A stretch of DNA of 64,000 nt, taken from the NCBI RefSeq assembly GCF_016097555.1, contig NC_054704.1, positions 1,639,832 through 1,703,831 on the forward strand, in the 5' to 3' direction. The position numbers were made by a program, and so were the translations under genes. The stretch comes from Gigantopelta aegis. Its lineage: Eukaryota > Mollusca > Gastropoda > Neomphalida > Peltospiridae. The notes beneath the pieces were generated by a model. The model was not told where the DNA came from. It saw only the letters and a list, made by a program, of their open reading frames with translations, and did no database searches. Shown here piece after piece: positions 12,347-28,200 of the stretch (the first letter of the stretch is position 1; each line of letters starts with the position of its first letter).

Positions 12347-12809
12347 TATTTCATACTGGAATTTTATTTATATTATTTCCTAATTTATTTGTTTCATTAT
12401 CTACTTGTTTATTTATTTTTCATTTTCTTTCTGGTTAAAATAACAATTTTAATAAAAGTTTCAGTTTTATTTGGTTGTAGTTCAGTGATGTACCTTGTGT
12501 TTTCCGTCCCACACGGAGCCTGGCACTGCTTCGTTCGCTCCATTATACGCAGGCAACCTGCAACACGCTCCGGTTGTCATGTGGAAATTAAAACGTCTTT
12601 CGTTCACACACACGAATACCGGTCGGACCGGTTACTTTATAAATAGCTGACAGGAAAACGTCGCTGCGGTCCGCTCCGTCACGGGTACATATTTACACGA
12701 AACCATATCAAAGCTGCTGCACGCTGCGCCAGTTTAGCGGAAAGTGATCGTGGGTGGGGATAACATGCTTCGGCCGGAGTCGTAGATCCTCAAGCCAGTA
12801 CCGAACAAG
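12347..12809 (+). promoter_or_regulatory. Probable promoter/5' UTR of the SAM gene
   Basis: From about 12500 the sequence becomes richer in GC and CpG than its AT-rich surroundings, and the change peaks just before the ATG at 12810. No TATA box or defined start is evident. The assignment rests only on position and composition. Confidence 0.4.
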
Positions 12810-13006
12810 ATGGCCGACTGGTCGGCAGACGTGGGACTGGAGAACGGTTACCATGGCGATTCCTTACACAGCAGACAGAGTTCTATGAGCAGCGACAAGT
12901 CTAGTCTGTCCAGACACAACCAAAACGGCGGACACGGGGTCCTGCTGTTCGGCGGACACCTGCTGGGGGAAGAGAGTGGGACGGAGCAGACGACAGTCTC
13001 AAACGG
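12810..13006 (+). CDS. SAM gene, exon 1
   Basis: Starts at ATG in context ACAAGATGGCC and ends with two bases of a Gly codon at the donor GG|GTAAGA. It encodes residues 1-65 plus the split Gly66. A (GATG/AATG)n run begins about 25 bp inside the intron. Confidence 0.85.
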
Positions 13007-16000
13007 GTAAGAATGAATAAATGAAATAATAGGTGGATGGATGAATGAATGAATGGGTAGATGGATGAATGAATGAGTGAATGTGTGTTTGGATGGATGG
13101 ATGGAAGGATGGGTGGGATATTGGGTGGATGGATGGATGAATGAACAAAAAGATGGATGCGTGGGATATGGGATGGGAGGATTATTGGATGAATGGATAG
13201 ATGTAATGATGGGTGAATGGATGGATGGATGGATAGTATATTGGATGAAAAGATGGGTGGGTGATATTAATTGAATGGGTGGATAGATATTATTTTATTA
13301 AGTTATGGACTACATTCAAAGGAGAAACAACTGTCATCGTGTAGTCTGTATGTGAAGACATAAATCGGGTCGATTATTCCAACTCGAATCATGTTGCCGG
13401 GTAGTATGGACCTATGTCTGTCTGATTCGACTGTTGATATCTGAATGTAAAAATTATTTTTAAAACTTAAAATTGATTTTAAAGATTTTTTAAATGTATA
13501 TATTTTGAGACCAACACGCTAATTAATTATCAATTAATGGTTGTGTATTGTGTGAACATATCGTTAACTGATTCGATTTTTTAAAAACATGACATAAAGT
13601 ATCTATATAATATTGTTTTAAAAATCCACCGAACCACAACAATATGTAGATTTTAACTGTCAGGGACAGGCCTAATTTTATGGAACAGCAGCAAAAAGCA
13701 ACCAACAAAAAAACCCAATCTGTCATTCTGATAGTACGTGTCGGCATGCTGTAAATAAATGCCTGTATTAAAGCGATGTTTTGTGTCTGCCTGTCAAATG
13801 ACAGAGGAGTAGTTGTGTGGGCTTTCAATTGACTCACTGGCGCGTGCGCTGCTAGAAAAGAATCATTTGTAAAATATGAATCAGGCTTTAATTGTTTTCT
13901 TATAGTCTGGAGGTTTTTGACCGGTAGGTTCCCTCGAGCTCAATTTGTGATATGTTGCTATCTCCACACAAAAATAATAGTTTCAACCTGAACCAATCTA
14001 ATTAAAATTAGCTCCACTATTACATGCGGATCTAACAGCAGCCCGTTGGAGCTCATGTCCAGTTGACCTTTCATTCGACCAATCAAAACCTTATTTGCAA
14101 AATCATGCCAGTGATTAGAAAAGAATTTGAAAACACTCGGGGTTATGCCGAGGGTATACGAAATAATTCGTGTGAATTACGAAGTATGCCGGAAACTAAT
14201 TGCAATATAAAATTCGTTTCAAGACGAAAAAATAAACCGTGATGGTATAGCCATAAAATCTGTTTATACCAGTATACAATCCAAAGTTTATTACTGCACT
14301 TTTCCCCCTGTTTTTTCAATGTTGAAATAGACCAACACGTTCGCCTATTGCATAAATAGTCTCGCCCGATATTTTTAGAATTTGTATACTCCAGAATAAC
14401 GCTATAAAAGGCGAAGTGTAATTGGTCGATATTTAAATTGTTATTTATAGATGAAATGTCACCTGGATATGGGAGTTCACGCAATGCTGATAGATCTACT
14501 GGTTAGATCCAGTAGAGCTAATTTTAATCAGATTGAACCTGAACAGAGAAAAGTTGTTTCTTTGTGGTTTTTGTGTGTGATGTTTTTTTAAAATGTTTTT
14601 GTTTATTTGTTTGGAGGTGGGTTTTTTGGGGGGGGGGGGGGGTAATATCGGGTTTTTATGTCCAGAACAGATTTAATGTCAAACCGATTTGGAATTTGAG
14701 TACATTAAATGTTGGCAGACACTCAGACATCACGAACATTTTCAATACGGTATCGTTTGGCAAATCAAATTGCTGATTACAGTGCGATTATTGCCTAGAC
14801 ATTGTGATGCAACATCCACCACCATCTTCCAGAGGTGTTTTTAACAATATATTTATAGCAACATCTATTATTAAAACGGTATATATCAGTTGACTTAGAC
14901 TTCTTCTTCTTCGAACACTTATTTCGTTAGTCTAAATGATTTATTTATTTATTTGTATCGCCTATTAACTCGATTAAAATGCTAGTTTTTTAATTGTAAC
15001 CATAACTGAAGCTATTGTACACATAACTACATCACTTACCGAAGCACGCGGTCTGGGTTTCAAACGATTAGTCCCACAAATTAGAAATTCATTCACGAGG
15101 ACAAAATTTCCTTCAAATGATTTACCCGTCAACCAAAATAGGTCTTCTGTATCGTTTTGAAGACACTTATAGGTCTATACAGATTCAGTAGATTCAAACC
15201 AATATACGATTCTGCACAGATGTACACTAAAAAGGCAAAACTTCAGCTTTTCAAGTATCTTTTATATTGAAAAATAATCCTTCTGTTTCAGCATACATCT
15301 ATTCATATGACAAATTCTAAATCTACTGATACGTTGTGTTCTTCTGACACGGTTGTTTCACCAGTAGTTTATGACATGCCTTAGGTGAGGAATTCGAGGC
15401 GTCGCTTATGGCTGTCCCATATTATCTGGTGACCTTACTGAATATAGCATCTATAGATAGATGTATTGGCGATAGATGTATCGCCAAGGCATGCACAGTT
15501 TGTTGACATTTTGTTCAAACGGATTGTAGTAACATTTTTCACATTTGCTAAGACTCACGCATTTGGGTTTCTTGTACACTCATGCCAACACGCAAAAAAT
15601 CTAAATCTACCAAAAGCTTAGTAACTGCGTATGAAGTCTGCTGAAGACTTTGGTAGTTCTGATTTATCAAGGACACATGGGTCCTCTGACTGCCGATCTC
15701 AGCCAGGCTGTACGTCGTTGCTCTAGGTCTTATGATCCCTGACAACTCATTGCTATTCAATGAGAAATAACGATCTATAGGTAAACTCTGTATCTGAATT
15801 ACAAGTTCTATTGACCAGGTACACATAGCTCTGGTAAGAAGTGCTTCTATGTACTAGACTTCTGTCAGAATCAACAAACCATGATTGTGTTTTCTTCTCG
15901 TTGCTTAACAGTCAACATACCAGACTAGTGTTTTATTGTCACTGCTAATGAAAACCAACACACCATGCCTGTTTCATGTGACTTGCACTCGCCTAATTAA

Positions 16001-19000
16001 TAAACCACGCAGACTTCCCCACAGAGGCATTGTGATACATTAACTGGCACCACGTGCGTGGGAGAAGTAGAGAAATAAGAACCCTAGCAATGTGCCCAGC
16101 TTATGTCCATTAGTGTTATGTGTTATGTGTCTCTGACAGACCACGACACACAAGACTACACTGACAGTGGTGTAAATAGCTACAGTGGCACCCTAACACA
16201 GGAGACACTGGCAGTGGTGGTAATAGCTACAGTGACACCCTAACACAGAGTACACTGACAGTGGTGTAAATAGCTACAGTGGCACCCTAACACAGGGGAC
16301 ACTGGCAGTGGTGGTAATAGCTACAGTGACACCCTAACACAGAGTACACTGACAGTGGTGGTAATAGCTACAGTGACACCCTAACACAGAGTACACTGGC
16401 AGTGGTGTAAATAGCTACAGTGACACCCTAACACAGAGTACACTGACAGTGGTGTAAATAGCTACAGTGACACCTAACACAGAGTACACTGACAGTGGTG
16501 TAAATAGCTAGTGACACCCTAACACGAGTACACTGACAGTGGTGTAAATAGCTACAGTGACACCCTAACACAGAGTACACTGACAGTGGTGTAAATAGCT
16601 ACAGTGACACCCTAACACAGAGTACACTGACAGTGGTGTAAATAGCTACAGTGACACCCTAACACACAGTACACTGACAGTGGCGTAAATAGCTACAGTG
16701 ACACCCTAACACGAGTACACTACAGTGGTGTAAATAGCTACAGTGACACCCTAACACAGGGTACACGGGCAGTGGTATAAATAGCTACAGTAACACCCTA
16801 ACACAGAGTACACTGACAGTGGTGTAAATAGCTACAGTGACACCCTAACACAGAGTACACTGACAGTGGTGTAAATAGCTACAGTGACACCCTACACAGA
16901 GTACACTGACAGTGGTGTAAATAGCTACAGTGACACCCTAACACAGGGTACACTGACAGTGGTGTAAATAGATACAGTGACACCCTAACACAGAGTACAC
17001 TGACAGTGGTGGTAATAGCTACAGTGACACCCTAACACGAGTACACTGACAGTGGTGTAAATAGCTACAGTGACACCCTAACACAGGGTACACGGGCAGT
17101 GGTATAAATAGCTACAGTAACACCCTAACACAGAGTACACTGACAGTGGTGTAAATAGCTACAGTGACACCCTAACACAGAGCACACTGACAGTGGTGTA
17201 AATAGCTACAGTGACACCCTAACACAGAGTACACTGACAGTGGTGGTACTAGCTACAGTGACACCCTAACATAGAGTACACTGGCAGTGGCGATAATAGC
17301 TACAGTGACACCCTAACATAGAGTACACTGACAGTGGTGGTAATAGCTACAATGACACCCTAACACAGAGTACACTGGCAGTGGTGTAAATAGCTATAGT
17401 GGCACCCTAACACAGAGTACACTGACAGTGGTGGTAATAGCTACAGTGACACCCTAACATTGAGTACACTGACAGTGGTGGTACTAGCTACAGTGACACC
17501 CTAACACAGAGTACACTGACAGTGGTGTAAATAGCTACAGTGACACCCTAACACAGAGTACACTGGCAGTGGTGGTAATAGCTACAGTGACACCCTAACA
17601 TTGAGTACACTGACAGTGGTGGTACTAGCTACAGTGACACCCTAACACAGAGTACACTGGCAGTGATGGTAATAGCTACAGTGACACCCTAACACAGGGT
17701 ACACTGACAGTGGTGGTAATAGCTACAGTGACACACAAACACAGAGTACACTGACAGTGGTGTAAATAGCTACAGTGGCACCCTAACACAGAGTACACTG
17801 ACAGTGGTGGTAATAGCTACAGTGACACCCTAACACAGGGTACACTGACAGTGGTGGTAATAGCTACAGTGACACCCTAACATAGAGTACACTGGCAGTG
17901 GTGGTACTAGCTACAGTGACACCCTAACACAGAGTACACTGACAGTGGTGGTACTAGCTACAGTGACACCCTAACACAGGGTACACTGGCAGTGGTGGTA
18001 ATAGCTACAGTGACACCCTAACACAGAGTACACTGACAGTGGTGGTACTAGCTACAGTGACACCCTAACACAGGGTACACTGACAGTGGTGGTAATGGCT
18101 ACAGTGACACCCTAACACAGAGTACACTGACAGTGGTGGTAATGGCTACAGTTACACCCTAACATAGAGTACACTGACAGTGGTGGTATTAGCTACAGTG
18201 ACACCCTAACATAGAGTACACTGACAGTGGTGGTATTAGCTACAGTGGCACCCTAACACAGAGTACACTGACAGTGGTGTAACTAGCTACAGTGAGACCC
18301 TAACACAGGGTACACTGACAGTGGTGTACATAGCTACAGTGACACCCTAACACAGAGTACACTGGCAGTGGTGGTAATAGCTACAGTGACACCCTAACAT
18401 AGAGTACACTGACAGTGGTGGTAATAGCTACAATGACACCCTAACATAGAGTACACTGACAGTGGTGTAAATAGCTACAGTGGCACCCTAACACAGAGTA
18501 CACTGACAGTGGTGGTAATAGCTACAGTGACACCCTAACACAGGGTACACTGACAGTGGTGGTAATAGCTACAGTGACACCCTAACACAGAGTACACTGA
18601 CAGTGGTGGTATTAGCTACAGTGACACCCTAACACAGAGTACACTGACAGTGGTGGTATTAGCTACAGTGACACCCTAACACAGAGTACACTGGCAGTGG
18701 TGTAAATAGCTACAGTGACACCCTAACACAGAGTACACTGACAGTGGTGGTAATAGCTACAGTGACACCCTAACACAGAGTACACTGGCAGTGGTGGTAA
18801 TAGCTACAGTGACACCCTAACATAGAGTACACTGACAGTGGTGGTAATAGCTACAGTGACACCCTAACACAGAGTACACTGGCAGTGGTGTAAATAGCTA
18901 CAGTGACACCCTAACACAGGGTACACTGACAGTGGTGGTAATAGCTACAGTGACACCCTAACATAGAGTACACTGACAGTGGTGGTATTAGCTACAGTGA

Positions 19001-22000
19001 CACCCTAACACAGAGTACACTGACAGTGGTGGTATTAGCTACAGTGACACCCTAACACAGAGTACACTGGCAGTGGTGTAAATAGCTACAGTGACACCCT
19101 AACATAGAGTACACTGACAGTGGTGGTAATAGCTACAGTGACACCCTAACACAGAGTACACTGGCAGTGGTGGTAATAGCTACAGTGACACCCTAACACA
19201 GAGTACACTGACAGTGGTGGTAATAGCTACAGTGACACCCTAACATAGAGTACACTGACAATGGTGGTAATAGCTACAGTGACACCCTAACATAGAGTAC
19301 ACTGGCAGTGGTGTAAATAGCTACAGTGGCACCCTAACACAGAGTACACTGACAGTGGTGGTAATAGCTACAGTGGCACCCTAACACAGAGTACACTGAC
19401 AGTGGTGGTATTAGCTACAGTGACACCCTAACACAGAGTACACTGGCAGTGGTGTAAATAGCTACAGTGACACCCTAACATAGAGTACACTGGCAGTGGT
19501 GGTAATAGCTACAGTGACACCCTAACATAGAGTACACTGGCAGTGGTGGTAATAGCTACAGTGACACCCTAACACAGAGTACACTGACAATGGTGGTAAT
19601 AGCTACAGTGGCACCCTAACATAGAGTACACTGACAGTGGTAGTAATAGCTACAGTGACACCCTAACACAGGGTACACTGACAGTGGTGTAAATAGATAC
19701 AGTGACACCCTAACACAGAGTACACTGACAGTGGTGGTAATAGCTACAGTGACACCCTAACATAGAGTACACTGGCAGTGGTGGTAATAGCTACAGTGAC
19801 ACCCTAACACAGGGTACACTGACAGTGGTGGTAATAGCTGCAGTGACACCCTAACAGAGTACACTGACAGTGGTGTAAATAGCTACAGTGACACCCTAAC
19901 ACAGAGTACACTGACTGTGGTGGTAATAGCTACAGTGGCACCCTAACACAGAGTACACTGACAGTGGTGGTAATAGCTACAGTGGCACCCTAACACAGAG
20001 TACACTGACAGTGGTGTAAATAGCTACAGTGACACCCTAACACAGAGTACACTGACAGTGGTGGTAATAGCTACAGTGGCACCCTAACACAGAGTACACT
20101 GACAGTGGTGGTAATAGCTACAGTGGCACCCTAACATAGAGTACACTGACAGTGGTGGTAATAGCTACAGTGACACCCTAACATAGAGTACACTGACAGT
20201 GGTGTAAATAGCTACAGTGGCACCCTAACACAGAGTACACTGACAGTGGTGTAAATAGCTACAGTGGCACCCTAACACAGAGTACACTGACAGTGGTGGT
20301 AATAGCTACAGTGGCACCCTAACATAGAGTACACTGACAGTGGTGGTAATAGCTACAGTGACACCCTAACATAGAGTACACTGACAGTGGTGTAAATAGC
20401 TACAGTGGCACCCTAACACAGAGTACACTGGCAGTGGTGGTAATAGCTACAGTGACACCCTAACATAGAGTACACTGACAGTGGTGGTAATAGCTACAGT
20501 GACACCCTAACACAGAGTACACTGGCAGTGGTGTAAATAGCTACAGTGACACCCTAACACAGAGTACACTGGCAGTGGTGTAAATAGCTACAGTGACACC
20601 CTAACACAGGGTACACTGACAGTGGTGGTAATAGCTACAGTGACACCCTAACATAGAGTACACTGACAGTGGTGGTATTAGCTACAGTGACACCCTAACA
20701 CAGAGTACACTGACAGTGGTGGTATTAGCTACAGTGACACCCTAACACAGAGTACACTGGCAGTGGTGTAAATAGCTACAGTGACACCCTAACATAGAGT
20801 ACACTGACAGTGGTGGTAATAGCTACAGTGACACCCTAACACAGAGTACACTGGCAGTGGTGGTAATAGCTACAGTGACACCCTAACACAGAGTACACTG
20901 ACAGTGGTGGTAATAGCTACAGTGACACCCTAACATAGAGTACACTGACAATGGTGGTAATAGCTACAGTGACACCCTAACATAGAGTACACTGGCAGTG
21001 GTGTAAATAGCTACAGTGGCACCCTAACACAGAGTACACTGACAGTGGTGGTAATAGCTACAGTGGCACCCTAACACAGAGTACACTGACAGTGGTGGTA
21101 TTAGCTACAGTGACACCCTAACACAGAGTACACTGGCAGTGGTGTAAATAGCTACAGTGACACCCTAACATAGAGTACACTGGCAGTGGTGGTAATAGCT
21201 ACAGTGACACCCTAACATAGAGTACACTGGCAGTGGTGGTAATAGCTACAGTGACACCCTAACACAGAGTACACTGACAATGGTGGTAATAGCTACAGTG
21301 GCACCCTAACATAGAGTACACTGACAGTGGTAGTAATAGCTACAGTGACACCCTAACACAGGGTACACTGACAGTGGTGTAAATAGATACAGTGACACCC
21401 TAACACAGAGTACACTGACAGTGGTGGTAATAGCTACAGTGACACCCTAACATAGAGTACACTGGCAGTGGTGGTAATAGCTACAGTGACACCCTAACAC
21501 AGGGTACACTGACAGTGGTGGTAATAGCTGCAGTGACACCCTAACAGAGTACACTGACAGTGGTGTAAATAGCTACAGTGACACCCTAACACAGAGTACA
21601 CTGACTGTGGTGGTAATAGCTACAGTGGCACCCTAACACAGAGTACACTGACAGTGGTGGTAATAGCTACAGTGGCACCCTAACACAGAGTACACTGACA
21701 GTGGTGTAAATAGCTACAGTGACACCCTAACACAGAGTACACTGACAGTGGTGGTAATAGCTACAGTGGCACCCTAACACAGAGTACACTGACAGTGGTG
21801 GTAATAGCTACAGTGGCACCCTAACATAGAGTACACTGACAGTGGTGGTAATAGCTACAGTGACACCCTAACATAGAGTACACTGACAGTGGTGTAAATA
21901 GCTACAGTGGCACCCTAACACAGAGTACACTGACAGTGGTGTAAATAGCTACAGTGGCACCCTAACACAGAGTACACTGACAGTGGTGGTAATAGCTACA

Positions 22001-25000
22001 GTGGCACCCTAACATAGAGTACACTGACAGTGGTGGTAATAGCTACAGTGACACCCTAACATAGAGTACACTGACAGTGGTGTAAATAGCTACAGTGGCA
22101 CCCTAACACAGAGTACACTGACAGTGGTGGTAATAGCTACAGTGACACCCTAACACGAGTACACTGACAGTGGTGGTAATAGCTAGTGACACCCTAACGC
22201 AGAGTACACTGACAGTGGTAGTAATAGCTACAGTGACAGACGAACACAATCAGTCGTTTATGTTTATATATGAATGATATAAAAATACATAAACACACAA
22301 CTAGACAGCCTGTGAAAAATACATCAAACGAACAGAATTGACCTACTAATATCGCAATGTGAGTTGGACAGGGGAGTAGATAAAACATTGTTTCCATATC
22401 ATTCAGTTTAATAAATATTGGGTTTATTTGATTAACTTTAAGGAACAGAATATTTCTGAATTGTTTTGTGAAATCGTTACATTTTATCAGAGTGTGTAAT
22501 TCATATCCAACACAAAGGTTTCATAGTTTATATATCGTTTTATCTTCAACGATATTGTTCTATGTACCAGTTTCTATGTCGAATCTGTGTGCACATATTC
22601 GTATTTCGTTGTTGTAATAGCTTGACGGAAGATTTTTTATATTAAAACGAATACATTGACATATAAAAATCAACCGGACAAAAGAATCAATAATGACAGA
22701 AAAAAATTGTACATTCAATTTGATTATGTAAATGCTTATATTACTTTCACGACAACGCATTTCCTTAAAACATCAATGAACATGGTTTGTGACTGACATT
22801 CCTAGCTCTCCCCCTGGCAAAATGAAAACACAATGGACGGATAAATAAGTGGTAGATAATGATCTGTGTGGTTACACGTTCCTCACTGGCGAAACAGTCA
22901 AAGGTACATAATAGTAGCTTTCAGCGGTAATACATGTTTTAATGGGGTACCGTGGGGGGTTATGCAGTGCTATGTGATAACATTACGTTTGAAAGGAGGT
23001 TGCTGAATGGAACGTCATTTTGTATAGGTGTGTACTAACAGCAGGTTATTGAATGACAGATCGTATGGAGGTGGTCGAGTCAGACGTTGTGTGTAGGTTT
23101 TAAATATTAATTACATGTTAACATAGGTGTTCGCGATTCATCGTGCCACCCACCATCTCCACAATGAATTCGTCCACTCCCCCGTCCCATCATGGGGGTC
23201 CTCTGTTTCATACATTCCAGTATATTCGTTATAATAGTTGTAATTTATTTCCCCCTTGTGACACGAATCGACGACCAGTCTTCTTAAGACCAGACTTCAG
23301 GGGTAAGAACGTTTTTCATACTTTACAAATACTTTTCGTATGATATAATAAATATGTTTAAACTTTTTACTGAGCCCAGATAAACTTTGGCTTCAAAATA
23401 TTTCGTGCTTATATCCAATAACGATTTAAACACGCTGCACTGGGCACACACCTGTTATCTGGGCTGTCCGTCTAGAACAATGGGTTAGTGGTTAGAGAGA
23501 GAGATAATTCGGTATAGTGTTCTCCGCTTCCTTACCGAGTCGTTAAACTTCACTGTTGGTGAGAACCGGTTCGAGGATGCGAACCCAATACTCACAACTT
23601 TTGATATATTAACGCGTACAAATGATCAGGATAATTAACATTAGTAAACTTTAGAAAAAGGCATGGGTTTATTTACGAATCTTTTTAGTACTTTAAAAAT
23701 ACTTTTCGTAATGTTTTCTGCTGTCCATTCGATATAATTTAAACTCTAGGAAGACAGGCGCCTGGGCAGGTGTCTGTCCAGTTTATTTCCAGTTGTAGAC
23801 AAAGATGTGAAGTATTTGTACTGTATATGAAAGCTGTTAATACCGAGTTAACTCCGTCTACTACCCGGGCCTCTATTGTGTGGACGGCAGAGATTTGAAC
23901 AGATATATTTTATTAGAGCTAAGCGGACTGCACGGACTCTGAATCCCCGCAGGATACAAAAGACTGATGAGGAATTCAGAGAACTCCGAACGAAGCTGAT
24001 ATTCAGCCACTGTTTGAACCTTTTGTGTTATCAACACTCCGTGTTTACTTACCGGGTGTGATAACGTTTTTGGAAAATGTCTCATACAAGACTCTCGTCT
24101 CTAAACCCGGTTTATGAACACGGAGATTGCCGAAAGTTAACGCCCACTTTCGGTGATCAAGATTATGCATTTCACTACATTCCCCGATCTCTGTTCATAA
24201 TGACCGCCAACATCTGGATGGCTCGATGTGTCGCTAGGCAATCCGTGCTCACTTGTGATGGCGAGGAAATATATGAGGTAAGACTTGACGTTTCCAAAAA
24301 GTCTTAATATGCGCATAAATACGTCAGTAGCTTTAAGTGGGTTGTTTTTTTTTCGTCATGTTACAAAGTTTCTTGACATATGGTGAGGTTTAAATCTACA
24401 TGACATTGCGTCTGTAGATATGTGTGTATATGTACGCGTGTGTGTGAGGGCATGCGAGTGTTATACGTAAATGTGTGTGTATGCGTGAGGGCGGAGGCGG
24501 AGTTGATAAAACACGTTGCTCATTTCTGGGAAATGAAAATTTATTATTATATTTCCGTGTTGATTTTAGCATGTTTGTTTATTAGGCTTATCAGTAAAGT
24601 AATTACAAATTTACTATTTCAATGAACATGGTTATAGTAATTGACATGGAAGTACGTGTATATTTGACTACGTGTAAGTACGTGTGTGTTTGACTGTATA
24701 TGAAAGTACGTGTATATTTGACTACGTGTACGTACGTGTATGTTTGACTGTACGTGTATGTACCTCTATGTTTGACTGTACGTGTAAGTACATGCATATT
24801 TGACTACGTTTACGTATGTGTATATTTGACTGTACCTGTACGTACGTGTATATTTGACTGTACGTGTAAGTACGTGTATATTTGACTGTTCGTGTAAGTA
24901 CGTGCATATTTGACTACGTGCAAGTATGTGTATATTTGACTGTACCTGTACGTACGTGTATATTTGACTGTACGTGTAAGTACGTGTATATTTGACTGTA

Positions 25001-25164
25001 CCTGTACGTACGTGTATATTTGACTGTACGTGTATGTACGTGTATATTTGACTGTACGTGTGTATGTGTGTCTGCTTGTGTGTGTATGTGTTTATGTCTG
25101 TGTGTACGTATGTGCGTGCCTGTGCGTGTGTGCGTATGTATATGTGTGTATGTGTGTGTGCGTG

Positions 25165-25201
<37 letters not shown>

Positions 25202-28200
25202 ATATGTATGTGCATGTGTGTGTATGTATACATAGGTCTGTATGCACGTATTTTTCTGTCGGCATTTATCCCCCTTTCTCACCATATCTTTGTCTCCCTC
25301 ACCCCAACCCCACTTCCTGCTGTGTGTGGGGGAGGGGAGGGTTGGTGAGGGAGAGTTATAGGACAAACAAATTAATAAATAGGAATTTACGTAGCTGTCA
25401 TATATATGTTTATATGCACGTACGTTTCTGTCGGCATTTATCCCCCTTTCTCACCATATATTTGTCTCCCTCAAATAGGAATTTACCTAGCTGTCAAATT
25501 AGATGAAGATATGCTTTGTTTAGTTATTACCTCGAAAGAAAAATATATTCTTCCCAAACCGGTCCGAGAGAAAACATTAGCGATTAATGTGAATAGTTAC
25601 ATATGCCTGAACGCCGAGAGGGTGGGTGCAGTCTGCATTGTTGCGTGGTCACGTGACGTCATATTATGCAAGTGTTAACCAGAGCGTATTAAGTGGGAAA
25701 CAGGAAAGGCTGATCAAATCGATTCCATTCCATCCGTTATGCGAGAACCCGTTTATCGAATCGGAATGTTGGTGACTGTAAAACGCACAGAAAAACAATA
25801 TTGTCCATGTTAAGTATTTTCAAAAGCTACTTGATCCTGTTACAATACTGTATCATATGTCTGTGTAAAACTATTTTCTTGTTTGAAATAGTCTATTTTC
25901 AATGCCGTCATGGTATTTATTTTTGACTGTATTAGCATCTACATATTTGTTTGAAACTTCACAACCCAAAATATTTAAATCTTATTTTGAGACTAAATGT
26001 TACGTATGCTGGTCTTATCTCTGTCCGTCCGTCCGTCCGTCTGAAAGACATACTGTCGCCCTGGTGTTTCTAGGCTAATGGAATATCACCTCTACCAGCT
26101 GTAGCCTGGAGTCTCCGTTCTGTTTGACATGGAATGTCGGCGGTCTATTAACGTGAATCGTATCACAAAGAGACCACAGTTCCCGTCGAACATGTACCCC
26201 GCGTGGCTCATTCACACGTAACGTCCCTTCTCAGTGATCTGTACAATCATCTAGAATAATAACACTGTGCCCGACACCTCTCAACACGTACGTTTTAAAA
26301 TCACACGTCATACTGCGGCCATCAGGTTCTTGGTGAGAAAAAACTATACGTATTATAGATAACCAGTTAAAATTTAATTAATTTACTATGTTGTAACTAT
26401 TATTATACAGGTTTATGCCATTAGTGCCAGGAACTCATAACTGATGTGTAGATGTACATATAACATCGGCAATACCAATATATGTATGATCATTTATGTA
26501 CATACCTATGTGAGAGTACGTTTTTAGATTATGGGCAGTGCCAATATATTTATGATAATTTATATGCAGATATACGTGGGAGTACGTTGTCAAGTGTTGT
26601 CTGGGTTGTTTTTTTCAGATTTAGAGCGAACGGCAAATCTGTTCCGAGTATTCCACCCAGAGAGTCGATGAACAAGATGAAGCAAGCACCAAGTCCTCCT
26701 TCTATAACAGTCACAGGTTTGTTCTTTAGTCACCCTTCCATGACAGTATCATTCTTGTATTTAGTCCTTCTATAACAGTCACAGGCTTGTTCTTTAGTCA
26801 CCCTTCCATGGCAGTATCAGGCTTGTATTTAGTCCTTCTATAACAGTCACAGGCTTGTTCTTTAGTCTTTCTTCCATGACAGTATCATGCTTGTATTTAG
26901 TCCTTCTATAGCAGTCACAGGCTTGTTCTTTAGTCACCCTTCCATGACAGTATCAGGCTTGTATTTAGTCCTTCTATAACAGTCACAGGTTTGTTTATTA
27001 GACTTCCTTCCATGACAGTATCAGGCTTGTATTTAGTCCCTCTATAACAGTCACAGGTTTGTTTATTAGACTTCCTTCCATGGCAGTATCAGGCTTGTAT
27101 GTAGTCCTTCTATAACAGTCACAGGCTTGTTCTTTAGTCTTCCTTCCATGACAGTATCATGCTTGTATTTAGTCCTTCTGTAACAGTCACAGGTTTGTTC
27201 TTTAGTCTTTCTTCCACGACAGTATCATGCTTGTATTTAGTCCTTCTGTAGCAGTCACATGTTTGTTCTTTAGTCTTTCTTCCACGACAGTGTCATGCTT
27301 GTATTTAGTCCTTCTGTAGCAGTCACATGTTTGTTCTTTAGTCTTTCTTCCACGACAGTGTCAGGCTTGTATTTAGTCCTTCTGTAGCAGTCACAGGCTT
27401 GTTCTTTAGTCTTTCTTCCACGACAGTGTCAGGCTTGTATTTAGTCCTTCTGTAGCAGTCACAGGCTTGTTCTTTAGTCTTCCTTCCACGACAGTATCAG
27501 GCTTGTATTTAGTCCTTCTGTAGCAGTCACAGGCTTGTTCTTTAGTCTTCCTTCCACGACAGTATCAGGCTTGTATTTAGTCCTTCTGTAGCAGTCACAG
27601 GCTTGTTCTTTAGTCTTCCTTCCACGACAGTATCAGGCTTGTATTTAGTCCTTCTGTAGCAGTCACAGGCTTGTTCTTTAGTCTTCCTTCCACGACAGTA
27701 TCAGGCTTGTATTTAGTCCTTCTGTAGCAGCCACAGGCTTGTTCTTTAGTCTTCCTTCCACGACAGTATCAGGCTTGTATTTAGTCCTTCTGTAACAGTC
27801 ACAGGCTTGTTCTTTAGTCTTCCTTCCACGACAGTATCAGGCTTGTATTTAGTCCTTCTGTAACAGTCACAGGCTTGTTCTTTAGTCTTCCTTCCACGAC
27901 AGTATCAGGCTTGTATTTAGTCCTTCTGTAACAGTCACAGGCTTGTTCTTTAGTCTTCCTTCCACGACAGTATCATGCTTGTATTTAGTCCTTCTGTAAC
28001 AGTCACAGGTTTGTTCTTTAGTCTTTCTTCCACGACAGTATCATGCTTGTATTTAGTCCTTCTGTAACAGTCACAGGTTTGTTCTTTAGTCTTTCTTCCA
28101 CGACAGTATCATGCTTGTATTTAGTCCTTCTGTAACAGTCACAGGTTTGTTCTTTAGTCTTTCTTCCACGACAGTATCAGGCTTGTATTTAGTCCTTCTG

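Noticed and set aside
15548..15826. 92-codon minus-strand frame in SAM intron 1
   Set aside because: No recognisable domain, no coding-like composition and no supporting splice sites.
24077..24277. Possible coding exon ([15 protein letters not shown]...) with a good donor GTAAGA
   Set aside because: It ends in phase 0, which cannot join either downstream exon of the SAM gene (phase 2 and phase 1 required), and the peptide has no recognisable domain.
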